Positions 1 through 10,529 of a DNA stretch of 64,000 nucleotides are shown here, one piece after another. A program made the translations under genes and the position numbers. The notes under the pieces are model-generated. The model was given only the letters and a program-made list of their open reading frames with translations. It was not told the origin of the DNA and did not search any database. Position 1 is the stretch's first letter. Each line of letters opens with the position of its first letter. The stretch lies in assembly GCA_009809945.1 (NCBI GenBank), contig WTPW01000933.1, forward strand, positions 17,056-81,055. The letters run 5' to 3'. The DNA is from Gigaspora margarita. Taxonomy: Eukaryota > Glomeromycota > Glomeromycetes > Diversisporales > Gigasporaceae.

Positions 1-1004
1 TTATAGTTTTGTTTTTTTTTTGTTTTCTTTTTCTTTTTTTTTTTACTTATTTTTTAATTTTATTTATTTATTTTTTTTTTTCTTCAGAACTTTGCAAAAA
101 AACAATCTAACTTTTCTGGCACTTTACAAGTTTTTTTATTTTAACTTCTCTGACACTTTGCAAAAAGTAGCAAATATAAGTAAATATATTTTTTTATAAT
201 AGTTAAACCAAAAAAGGAAATAATAGCTAACTGCAGAGTGAGAAAATTTTTTTATTAGATATATTAAAGTGCAAAAGTAGTCATTTTCATTTTTTTTTTG
301 TTATTTTTTTTGGTTTTGTTTTTTTTTGGTTTTACTTTTTTTTTGTTATTTTTTTATAATAATTTTTTTTAAAATATGTAATATTTAAAATATTAAATAA
401 TAATAATAAAGAAATAAATATTTTTTTTATATTAAATTGCAAAAACTTGCAAATATTGTATATTTAATTTAAAATATAATATAAAATAAATAAAAAAAAT
501 TAGAAAACTTGCGAAAACTTGTGAAAATCTGTAAAATATTTAAAAATTTGCAAAAAGCATGATTATGTGAATATAATAATTATTAATTAATATCATATTA
601 GATATATATCGATTAACCAGATATATATCGATTACTATCACTATCAATAATAATCAGCAGGGGTGTTAAGTGTTGATATATATCTTATTTAGTTAGTAAT
701 CGATATATATCTATATATAAAATTTGCTGATAATATGTTTTTGATTTTTTGATTAAAGTTAGAATAAAAGTTAGTTTGGGGTTTGGATCAAATTATATTT
801 TATAGTAAAATTGTTATCCTGATATTTTTTTTTAATGTACCAAGATGAGTTTAGATTATTGTTTCTTGTATATTTTGCAATTTTTTTTTTTTTTTGCTAT
901 TTTTGTTTCTTTGGACTAATTTGTATTAATTAAAATAAAAAATTTTTTTGGATCTATATTATGTGATAGGCACAGCTTTAAACAACTCCTTTTTTGAACA
1001 AAAA
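1..1004. repeat. AT-rich dispersed repeat with TTTGCAAG words
   Basis: No gene is visible. The first ~560 bases hold variants of CTTTGCAA and ACTTTACAAG on one side and AACTTGCGAAAACTTG on the other, so the two halves are roughly reverse complementary. The same text recurs at about 44.05-45.42 kb, including the phrase around 'aataatagctaactgcagag'. Around 600-715 there is a second short word (GATATATATCGATTA) on both sides of a CAGGGGTGTTAA motif. I read this as a degenerate self-complementary repeat, not coding. Confidence 0.5.
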
Positions 1005-1698
1005 ATTATATAAACAAATATTAGAGTAACTTATTTTTGAATTGTTAAATTTTTTAAAAAATTAAAAAATATACTAATAAAAATTTGTTCAAATCATATC
1101 CGCGGATTTTTGGAATTTTTTTTTAAAAATTCCAAAAATTTTAACAGCGAATAACTTTTGTTCCACTGGTTCGTTTTTTTTGAAACAACTACCAAAATGA
1201 TCACATAGATGAGACGATTCTAATGAACCAAAAATCGTTAAAATCCAATCACTGGATCCAGAGATCGTTAACGATTTGTATCACTTCAGGTATTTAAGGA
1301 TTGGTTTTTTCAATTCTTAAACATCTGAAGTAATACAAATCGTTAGCGATCTCTGGATCTAGTGATTGTATTTTAAGAATTTTGGGTTCATTAGAATCGT
1401 CTCATCGATGTGATCATTTTGGTAGTTGTTTCATCAAAAACGAACCAGTAGAACAAAAGTTATTCACTGTTAAAGATTTTTAGAATTTTTAATAGTAAAT
1501 TCCAAAAATCCGTGGATATGTAATACCAAATTTTTATAATAAGTATATTTTGATATACTAAACAAGTTTACTTAATAGTATTTTTTTAATTTATTTAGTA
1601 AAATTTACATTTTTATATATAGCAACTACTAATAGATTTTTTTTTAAAATCTGGAGTAGCTTATTTCAGAGTAAACTATTTTTGGAAATATATGGTTT
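1005..1698. mobile_element. Degenerate TA-type MITE (AAATAAGCTAC family), split by a fold-back element
   Basis: The text before 1095 (gagtaacttatttttgaatt) and after 1520 (ctggagtagcttatttc) matches the two ends of the family seen intact at 24529-24846 and 36311-36629. The middle is occupied by the fold-back element at 1095-1520. The outer ends are worn, so the boundaries are approximate. Confidence 0.5.
1095..1520. mobile_element. Fold-back element, ~200-bp inverted arms
   Basis: It begins CATATCCGCGGATTTTTGG and ends with the reverse complement CCGTGGATATG. The arms stay near-identical up to a short loop around 1300 (for example, the 1186-1280 text returns inverted at 1325-1440). No ORF. 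The same terminal motif bounds the larger element at 2236-4493, so these are likely members of one family. Confidence 0.8.
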
Positions 1699-2235
1699 TT
1701 TTTTTTTTCAAAATTGTTACCAGTAGAATTTGACTCTTGATTTGCTACTTGAAAGATGACAATTTTAACAACTTTTCTAAGTATCATACATATAATTATT
1801 AATTATAATACAAATTAATAACTATATACTATATTATTGCAATAGTCTATAGAGAATATAAATTTGGCGTGCTCGCAATATGTCGCACTCTGTGATTCGA
1901 CTAATCAAATTGCTCGATTTTGTAGTCAAAAAAAATTTTTTTAAAAATTAAAGTTTTTACTTAATAAAGTATAAAATATATATAAAATAGTATACTATAA
2001 ATATAAAATTTTATTCGGAACAACTTTTTCTACGTTACAATAATAGATTGTCTTAGTAAAAAAAGACATTTTATAAAAAAAAAACAAAAATTTCAAAAGT
2101 TAGCATATATAAAACTTTTTTTTCTAAAATAATCTATCTTTTAACTTAAAAAAAGTTGTTTATCATAAAATTTTGCATATAATGCTTAAAACATAACAGT
2201 CATGGGACATGTCCCTATCGATCAATTTTAATAAT

Positions 2236-4493
2236 CATATCTGCGGATTTTTGGAATTAGCCCTTTTTAGGGTTCCAAATTTTATATCAACTAATCATTT
2301 TATACTCTAAATTAGTGATCATCTGATTATTTATCACTCCAAATTATCTAATAATTAGTTATTAAAAAACAAAATTTTATATATATTAAAGCATGTCAAA
2401 CCAATCGTCCGTCCTCAAAACCAATCACCAAAACCAATCATAGCAATCTTTACTTTACTTTAGTAAGTAAATATATTAAAAGCTATGAACATTTTATTTC
2501 TTCGCAATAATAAACTGTGATCTATTCATTTACGTCTAGTTATTGAGGGCATTTTCAGTGCTTTAATCATAGTTAAAATGTATTGAAAATAAGGGCTTTT
2601 AATTAGGGAAGTATTATAGTTTATGCGGTTTTGTTATAGATCTTTGTTATATGTAAATCAGTGATAGAGACAACCGCTTATTATTTTTTGCATTTGGAAA
2701 TTTTCGGTGGCGTCTAACAAACCACTTAGAATCGACAAATGCTAATAGAGATTTTTTATTTAGATCTGTCATAGCACTACATAAGTGTGATACTTGAGCA
2801 TAGCACAATACATCATTTGTATCATTGACTTCGATTGCTAGAAAATTTTATTGAAGTTTTTTTTTGAGAATGTCTTGAATCAAAAGGTCAATTATGTTTA
2901 GTAAGCTATTTGGTTTTTTTTTATTTGCTGTTGTATATCTTTTTTATTTAATTTATTAATTAAAGCTAAGGTTTTTTTTGTAGTTTATATAGTTTACTGG
3001 AAATAAGGGGAGCAAAGTCAAGGAATATCTTTTTTTTCTGGTTAAGGTAACGAAGTAAAAGCCTTTTAGCCTTACTCTACTGAATTTCTTTTTTTTCTGA
3101 GTATAGTTTAACTAGTTTGACTAGAACTAATAAAGGCCTTTCGAGCTTTTTTTTACTAAATTTCAGAATTATCAGCTCCCAGTTCAATTAGTTGACTAAA
3201 ACCATTTTTTTTGAAGTGAAAACCTTTCAAATCTTATTTTACTGAATTTTAGGCTCGGTTCATTTTTTTTTGATTTAGGTTCTAAATCCAAAAATTGGGA
3301 TTTGATTACTAGATATTGAATTTTTTTTTAAAGATATAGTGGTTGATTTTTAATGAAATATGCAGTACAGTCAGATCTTTTTTTTTGATGTCTTGGGACC
3401 ATACTTTAACAACATACATTTGGAGAGAGATTAGAATTTTTTTATTCATAGAGATCAAGTATATATATAGGCCAGAATTTGAGTGTGCGAGGGTTTTTTT
3501 TTAAAGAAGTCTGTCTGTATTTTTTTTTTTTAAAAAAAATATAGTACTGGGTTTTTTTTAAGACAACCATATTCAAATGTTTATTAATTAGCTAAGATAT
3601 GCCTTTCAGATTTTTTTCTACTAAATTTAATAAAATTCATATTTTAATCGTAACAAAACAAAAAAAAATTTTTTTTAAAATAAATAAAATAATAATTAAG
3701 TTAAAATTTATTTTTTTATTTGAAAATTTTTTTCATTTGACATTATTAAAAATTCAAAGACAATTTAGCCAATAATTAAAGCTTTTTTTTTTAAAACACC
3801 GCTATTACACTTGTCTATTTTTCAAGAATTATACGTTCAAATTTTTTTTGTGATGTTATTTCAGTTGCGATTCAGACGTTTCATTGCTACTATATTTAAA
3901 TTTTTTTCTAATATATACTAATTAGTTGCTGTGTTTTGAGCTGTTTGAAACTTTCAAATTTTTTTATAAAATTATATATACCTACCATAAATTGCCATAT
4001 ACAAGACCCGGGTCTCCTACATTCCACCAATTTTAAAATCTATAATAGACCTGGGTCTAGTATACAGCTGAGAGTTCACGTTACTAAGAGGAAAACTTTG
4101 GAAAGTATGCACGTTTTGCATTTATAATAGGTGGTCCAGATATTTGAAAAACCTATGTTTGATTAATATAGATCCTGTGATTCGCATCCGGGTATACTAC
4201 GTGGTAGGTCTACTATCATGGGGTCTTGTATACGGCAACTTACGGCAACGATTTTAAGATCTTAAATGAAATATAGTTCTTTTTAAATGTCTAGACCGTA
4301 TGTTATAAATACAAAGCGACCCAGGATCTAAATAAGATGAAATTTAATAAACTCAGATTTTGAATACGGCAGTACAGTAAAACAAATCGCTCAATGTGAT
4401 TGGATATTAACTAACTGACGCACCCTATTTGTGTAACTAAAATGTTTGGGGTGCGTCAATAATCTGCATGAATTCCAAAAATCTGCAGATATA
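2236..4493. mobile_element. Large element with the same ends as the 1.1-kb fold-back
   Basis: The left end CATATCTGCGGATTTTTGG and right end AAATCTGCAGATATAT are inverted copies and match the termini of the element at 1095-1520. The interior is non-coding as far as I can see. It includes the T-tract ladder (2857-3965) and a short inverted pair TGACGCACCC/GGGTGCGTCA at about 4416-4459. No target duplication was clear to me. Confidence 0.5.
2857..3965 (+). repeat. T-tract ladder: 20 poly-T runs at ~58-bp spacing
   Basis: Runs of 7-10 T start at 2857, 2914, 2972, 3030, 3089, 3147, 3205, 3263, 3321, 3378, 3437, 3494, 3552, 3611, 3669, 3727, 3783, 3842, 3901 and 3959. Spacings are 56-59 bp, mean 58.0. 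The ~50-bp segments between runs are mostly different from one another. A few share worn phrases such as GCCTTTCAGA and ACTAAATTT at irregular distances. One extra run (3520-3531) is off the ladder. No coding signal. Confidence 0.85.
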
Positions 4494-4980
4494 TAGATCA
4501 GGTTTGTGTAATATATAATGTAGAGACAATTGTTATAAAAACTTCAAATGGTAAGTAAGAAATAATATTTTGACTTCTAATAAGCAACAAATTCATGCTT
4601 TAATCTTTTATTTCATATTAAAAACATATAGGTTTAATAACTAAATGTAGTTGAAAATTAAGCCCAAAAACTGATATTTTTTTATATAAAAGCTAAGATT
4701 CCTCTCTAACTATACTTATTTTAAAGTAATCTTGGGTTGTAAAAGGTCTTAAACAAAGCATACTTCAAAATATCTTATTGGTACAAAGTCACTTAACTTG
4801 AGGCATTTGGGCGTTTACTTATAAGTAACTGTTTTTTTATATATAAAATTTTAATTTTTTTATAGCTTGCTAAAATATTACATAGCAAAATATCCAATTA
4901 AATGAAAATTTTGTCCAATTAAAGTCTAACTATTTATTGAAAACATAAATGGATTCAAGAATTAGGCCACACAAAATAAT

Positions 4981-6920
4981 TATCCCTTAATTTGTTATGC
5001 AGGCATATTTGTCAGTATAAATTTTAAAATTTTAAATTTTTTAAATAAAACTTTAAATATTAATTTTAGCTATATACTTTCTAAGTAAAAAATATAATNT
5101 NAGNTNTGTTTTATNAACTTTTTTTTAAAAATTTTTTAAAATTATTAAAAAACTTNNGTGTAATAAAAGTTTAAAGTTTTTTTTTTAGAACTTTTACTAT
5201 AGAATTTTTTCTTTAGATTTTCTTAAATTTTATATGTTTCCATCTATAAAAAAAATTTTTACTTCTAATACAAGTCTTAATTTTTACAAGTAAATTACTT
5301 AAAGTGCAATAATAAAAGTTGTAATCCTTTATATAAACTATAATATTGTATTAGGAACTCTATTTTTAAAATCAATATTTAAAAAATTTGCCAAGATATT
5401 GTAAATTATTTTTTTGGTTAAAAAATTTCTTTAAAATTCAATATTTTTAGCTTATAAGCAACATAAACTTTTTGTCTAATAATATAAAATTAAATAATTT
5501 AAAAATATAATTCTTGTTTTTAAATATGGCAAAAAGGAATTGGCGACCCATCGCCATGGCGACCCTTATATGATCGACCAATCATTTTTGAGATTAGCGA
5601 TCATATAAGATGATCTATTTTTTTTTTTTAGTTGTTTAGAATTTAGAATCTTCTTGCTGGAGTCGTCGCTAGAGTTGACACTAGAGTCGTCATTGGAATC
5701 ATCGTTAGAGTCGTCATTGGAGTCGTCGTTGGAGCAGTCTTTAGATGGGTTTTTAAGTCCTTCGGTGGTTCTTCGTCGTATTTCGGTGGGTAATTTGTCT
5801 TTTTTTTTTCAGTGATAGGTTTTTTGTTTCTTCGTCATCCTTCGGTAGTTTTTCTTCGTTGTTTTTTGGTTGGTCTTTTCGTCGGTGGGTTCAAGTCTTT
5901 CGGTAGTTCTTCATCGTTTTTCGGTGGGTAATTTCGGTTCTTTCTCTTTTCGTCAGTGGGTTCTGTAAGTCCTCAGTGTTTCTTCATCATTTTCTAGTAG
6001 GTAATTTTGTTGTTTTTCAGTTGGTAGGTTCTTTGTCTTTTCATCAGTAGGTTCTGTAAGTCCTTCGGTGGTTCTTCTTCATCGTTTTTCGGTGGGAGGT
6101 TTTTTTTCTCTTTGTCGTTGGATTCTGTAAGTCCTTCGGTGGTTCTTCGTCATTTTTCGGTGGGTAATTTTGTCGTTTTCTGGTGGGTAAGTTCTTTGTC
6201 TCTTCTTCGGTAGGTTCAAGTCCTTCGGTAGTTCTTCTTTGTCATTTTTCAGTGGGTAAGTTCTTTGTTCTTCCGGTAAGTTCTTCGGTGGGTTCTGTAA
6301 GTCCTTCGGTGGTTCTTTGTCATTTTTTGTTGGGCTTTCCTGTTGTTTTGGGTTCATTTTCGTCTGTTTTCATCTTGTCCCATTTTTCGTTGTCCCGTTT
6401 TTGTCCCGTGTTTTTTCTCTTTTCGTTCTGGTTTCTTTATATTTTTATTCGACTAAAAAAAAAAATAAATTAAAATTTAAAAACAAAAATAAAATAAAAA
6501 AATAAAACTTAAAAAAAAAGAAATCCCGTTTTTCATTCTATTTTTTCATCCTGTATTTTGTCCTGTTTTTTCGTCCTGTATTTTGTCCCATTTTCGACAC
6601 ATTTTTCTTCTCATTTCGTTCTGTTTTCTTTATAAATTTAATAAAAAAAAATAAATTAAATTAATAAAATTAATAATAAAATAAAAAAAAAAACTTAAAA
6701 AAAAAAATAATTAAAAAAAATAAGGATACACGTGATCAACTTTGATTGGTCGATCACAGGGATCGCTATGGCGACATGTCTCCATAAAATAACACCTTTT
6801 AAATATTATCATATCAAATTTTATTTAAATATTTTAAATGATTAAAAAAGTATATTAGAAATATATTTATAGTAATTATACAGGCAAATTTGCTAGCAAA
6901 CCTTTACAAACTAAGAGATA
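4981..6920. mobile_element. ATCCCTTA-ended element, copy 1 (GCAAATTTGCC family)
   Basis: The left end is ATCCCTTAATTTGTTATG followed by a GGCATATTTG variant. The right end (6880-6920) carries CAGGCAAATTTGC inverted. Two relatives lie at 37795-40305 and 61975-63221; the left 500 bp match the inverted right part of copy 2 closely. A second element (5537-6785) sits inside. Ambiguous bases at 5099-5155. No transposase seen. Confidence 0.65.
5537..6785. repeat. Nested GGCGACC-word element with TTCGGTGG minisatellite
   Basis: The outer ends are inverted: GGCGACCCATCGCCATGG and ATGATCGACCAATCA on the left return as TGATTGGTCGATCAC and CTATGGCGACATG on the right. The interior is a G/T-rich imperfect minisatellite. 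GGAGTCGTCRTT units run at about 5650-5740, followed by many copies of TCCTTCGGTGGTTCTTCGTC and TTTTCGGTGGGTAATTT to about 6340. Open frames across this stretch (6079-6505, both strands) are products of the repeat, not genes. Confidence 0.7.
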
Positions 6921-7569
6921 TACTTGGTATTATTTTTGTCTTATAAGATTAGGATAGAGTTTGAGTATAGAAGAATTTGAAGCAAGAAATTCGAAGCAAG
7001 ACTCTATTTTTTTTATTTATATTTTTTTTTTATTAATATTTTTTTTTTTTATTATTATCTGTTATAATTTTTATTATTTTTTTTTATTATTAATATTCTT
7101 TGTAGATCTTCATTTCATATACCTGAGTCTAGATCTTCATACCTCAACTCTATTATACACTTCTGATAACCATAAGTAATAAGTAGTTTTTTTTGTTATT
7201 TGTTATTATAACTGATGCTAAAACCTTTCCGATCATTTTTGTAGTTTTTTCAAATTTCTCTGGTATTTATCAGTTCTTGTAATGATTACTAGACTTGATG
7301 GTGTTCAATAGTGTTCTTGTAGTGATCTGATGTAGTAATTCAATATTGTAGTTCGACAAGCAGGCTAAGCATAATACTGCCTGTATTATGCTGATCCGCT
7401 CACTCACTTGCTATAATTTTACTTTATCTGGATTGTTGAGCAACCAAATTTAGTTTTGTCTGAATTAAAAAGGTATTTTTTTATTTTTATCATACTTTTT
7501 ATGAAGAGAAACTTGGCATAATCATGCTTCAGAAGATTTGATTAGCCTAAGTTCAATAATGAAAATACC
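6921..7569. other. AT-rich spacer, no supported gene
   Basis: Contains a T-rich open stretch (6961-7179) of low complexity and words such as GTGTTCTTGTAGTGATCTGA that also occur inside the tandem array at 7.9-9.5 kb, so it may be a diverged outlying unit. I see nothing coding. Confidence 0.5.
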
Positions 7570-7867
7570 AGGACCTGGACATTTCTCATATAGATCATAA
7601 CTGGATTTTGGCCAATTTTGGCCTAATTTGCTAAAAATAACAAATCTATTTACTTTAATAACTTCTAATCCAGTAATCAGAATTGAATAAATATTTTTTT
7701 TTTGTTAGATATGCCTCTCTAAGAGCTTCATTTTAATAAAAAGTTCATTCAAATTGGACTACTGGATGCCAAGATAATTGCCAAAAACTGTTTTTTGTTT
7801 CTCAAATTTTAGGTGTTTTTGCTAAAAAATTTTAAGTATGACCTCTATACTAAATGTTCGGGGTCCT
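7570..7867 (+). mobile_element. hAT-like MITE, AGGACCC family, copy 1
   Basis: 298 bp. It starts AGGACCTGGACATTTCTC and ends GTTCGGGGTCCT, an inverted pair. It is flanked by a perfect 8-bp direct repeat AAAATACC (7562-7569 and 7868-7875). Other copies are at 49449-49744, 50627-51560 (split) and 61658-61943. Longer elements at 21733-23333 and 34321-36660 share the AGGACCCC terminus. No coding capacity. Confidence 0.9.
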
Positions 7868-7879
7868 AAAATACCTGAA

Positions 7880-9480
7880 AAAGGTAAATTTATATTTTTT
7901 AAAAAAAAAAATAGTAATTAAAACAAATGCGGAAGTGTTCTACGCAGAGAATGTATAAATATTTGAATATATTCTTTTAATGTATGAAAATTTAGCTAGC
8001 ATTTAATATTTAGCTAAGCATATATATAGTAATTCATTTTTATTCACTTTTTATTTATTTATTTATTATTTTTTTTAATTTTTTTTTGATTCGATAGTAC
8101 TTTTTGTAGTAATTTGATTTGATGTTGTTCTTGGTGAAGTAACAGCATTCTTTGTAGTGATTCAACAGATAGGCAGACTGAGTATGACAAGAAAAGGTAA
8201 ATTGATGTTTTTTTTAAAAAAAATAGTTTTTTTTTTAAAAAAAAATAGTAATTATTTTCTTATTAGATTCGAGTTAGACAAGCCATTGCTAAAAAACAAA
8301 TGCAAATGTGTTCTACACGGGAATGCATTATATTGGTAAAATATATATGAATATTCGAATGTATTCTTTTAATGTGAGGAAATTTAATATATAAGTGAGC
8401 ATATACATATATTTTTATTTACTTTTTATTTATTTATTTATTAATTTATTTTTAAATTTTTTTGATTTGACAGCATTTTTTCAACTTGATAGTGTTCTTG
8501 GCGAAGTGGCAGTAATTCGACATGGTAATTAAATGAAAAAGGTAAATTTGATTTTTTTTATTAAAAAAAAAATAGCAATTATCTTCTTATTAGATTCAGA
8601 TTAGACAAGACACCTGACCACCTGCTGTTGCTAAAAAACAAATACAGATATGTTCTACACAGAGAATGCAAAAATTATTTGTTGCATTGGTAAAATATAT
8701 ATATATATTCGAATGTGTTCTTTTAATATATAAAAATTTAGCTAGCATTTAATATTTAATATATAATTTATTTTTTATTCATATTTTATTTATTTATTTT
8801 TTATTTTTTTTGACTTGATGGCATTCTTTTGATTTGATAGTATTGATGGTATTTTTGGCAAAGTGACAGGTGTTCTTTGCAGCGATCTGACAAAAAAAGA
8901 TAAATTTATGTTCTTTTTTTTTTTAAAAAAATAGTAATTATTCTTTTTATTAGATTCAGATTAGACAAGACACTCGATCAGATTCCTGCTATTGCCAAAA
9001 AACAAATGCGAATGTGTTCTATACAGTAAATGCAAAAATTATTCATTGCATTGGCAAAAATATTTAACATACTAATTTATTTTTATTCACTTTTTATTTA
9101 TTTATTTATTTTAATTTTTTTGATTCGATGGCATTCTTTCAACTTGATAGTGTTCTTTGTGCTAATTCAACATGGTGATTCAATAGGAAAAAATAAATTC
9201 ATGTTTTTTTTTTAGAAAAAAAAGTTGTAATTATCTTTTTATTAGATTCAAGTTAGATAAGATACCTGACCAGATTCCTGCTATTGCCGAAAAACAAATA
9301 TGAATGTGTTTTACATTGGGAATGCAAAAATTATTTGTTGCATTGGTAAAATATATATATATATTCAAATATATTAATGTATAAAAATTTAGCTAGCATT
9401 TAATAGTTAGACAAGTTATTTTTATTCGCTTTTTATTTTTTTATTTTTTAGTTTTTTTTTTAATTTATTATTATTATTAT
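7880..9480 (+). repeat. Tandem array of ~300-360-bp units containing an exon-like block
   Basis: At least four units start near 8200, 8541, 8902 and 9196 with GTAAATTTGATGTTTTTT-like text. Each carries TTATTAG, then a ~95-bp block (ATTCAGATTAGACAAGACAC...ATGCAAAAATTATT...GCATTG), then GTAAAATATATA. The block is bounded by what look like splice acceptor and donor sites and is partly open in one frame. This suggests repeated duplication of one exon with flanking intron from an unknown gene. No complete coding unit survives. A stray fragment of the unit lies at about 23.80-23.89 kb. Confidence 0.7.
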
Positions 9481-9571
9481 TATCATGTACTGTATTTGTA
9501 ATAAAATAATTATTTAATTAAAATATATATGAATATTCAAATTAGAAATAGGAAAAATGTGCATTTTATAA

Positions 9572-10221
9572 TATTATAGAACGAGTATTATTATTTTATT
9601 GGAATATTTATTATTATCTTTATTTTATTATTATCTTTAGTATTTCATATATTGTTATTTGGGAAGTTAGACATTTAGAATAGTTCATATCGCTTATAAT
9701 GCTTATATTGCTTATAACGCTTATACCACTTATAATGCTTATACTGCTTATAATGCTTATACTGCTTATAATGCTTATACCGCTTATAACGCTTATACCG
9801 CTTATACTGCTTATAACGATTATATCGCTTATAATGCTTATGTCGCTCATGATGATTATAACGTTTATCATTGTAAATCAATGCTTATAACGCTTATTCT
9901 AAAATGTATTTAAAGACATAGAATTTCCCTTAGTCAAATTAGACTCAGACACCCACTTCTCTTTATATTTATTAAATATCTTGTAAAAGGGATTTCTTAG
10001 GAATAGAACCCTAGGAATAGCTCTCTTGCTTATTATTATTAAATAAAGAAACTATTGTTAACCCTAAATACTGTCACAAACTGCCTACAGAGAAGAGTAT
10101 AATTTCTTACAGACTAAGGAATTATACCTGCCTCTTGGACACCGCTATAAACCGCTAAAGGATCCCTGTAGCCATGTCGTTGTTATAGTAAGAAGTACAA
10201 GAAGGCCTCCTTACTGTAACA
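9572..10221 (+). repeat. 5' LTR
   Basis: Matches 18239-18887 nearly base for base and ends TACTGTAACA. Inside it, from about 9686 to 9870, lies a ~20-unit tandem repeat of a 9-mer of the form TATAAYGCT. This repeat differs in unit order and count from the 3' LTR copy. A TATTAAATAAAG motif at about 10036 is a plausible poly(A) or promoter-region signal, which I infer. Confidence 0.93.
9686..9870 (+). repeat. 9-bp minisatellite in the 5' LTR
   Basis: About 20 copies of TATAAYGCT-type units, with the variable positions toggling between C and T. The stop-free frames across it on both strands (at 9620-9890) are only the repeat read in three phases. The matching block in the 3' LTR is at about 18354-18530. 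Confidence 0.9.
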
Positions 10222-10223
10222 TT

Positions 10224-10239
10224 TGGTGCCTTCTGGTGG
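10224..10239 (+). promoter_or_regulatory. Primer binding site
   Basis: TGGTGCCTTCTGGTGG starts two bases after the 5' LTR. The leading TGG pairs with a tRNA CCA end, as expected for minus-strand priming. I cannot name the tRNA from memory. Confidence 0.7.
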
Positions 10240-10529
10240 AAAGCTTTTAAAACATTGGATACTATTGAGACTACTTACACTACCTTGCTGCTGTTCATCC
10301 TAAAAGGACTCTCTTTCTACAATTGCTGCTGTTTTATCTTACTCTATTAACATTTCTTTTGCTGCTGTTTACTTCTTTTTTGCTACTGTTATTCTCTCTT
10401 GCTGCTGTTATCTATTTACTCATTTTTATTAAAACTTACTTCTAGCTCTGTATTCTAGTAACTGTATTTACTAATGAACACTACTAACAATTAACCATTT
10501 CAAAGACTTAGCTCAGAGTCATAAGGCAT

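Noticed and set aside
2857-3965. CRISPR-like array
   Set aside because: Regular spacing with unique spacers is superficially similar, but the 'repeat' is only a T-run of varying length, the setting is a eukaryotic transposon, and there are no cas genes.
6079-6505. Three overlapping ORFs on both strands
   Set aside because: They are frames of the TTCGGTGG minisatellite; the translations are low-complexity repeats of the same DNA word.
9620-9890. ORFs across the LTR (also 18287-18557)
   Set aside because: They are readings of a 9-bp tandem repeat, which stays open in several phases by construction.
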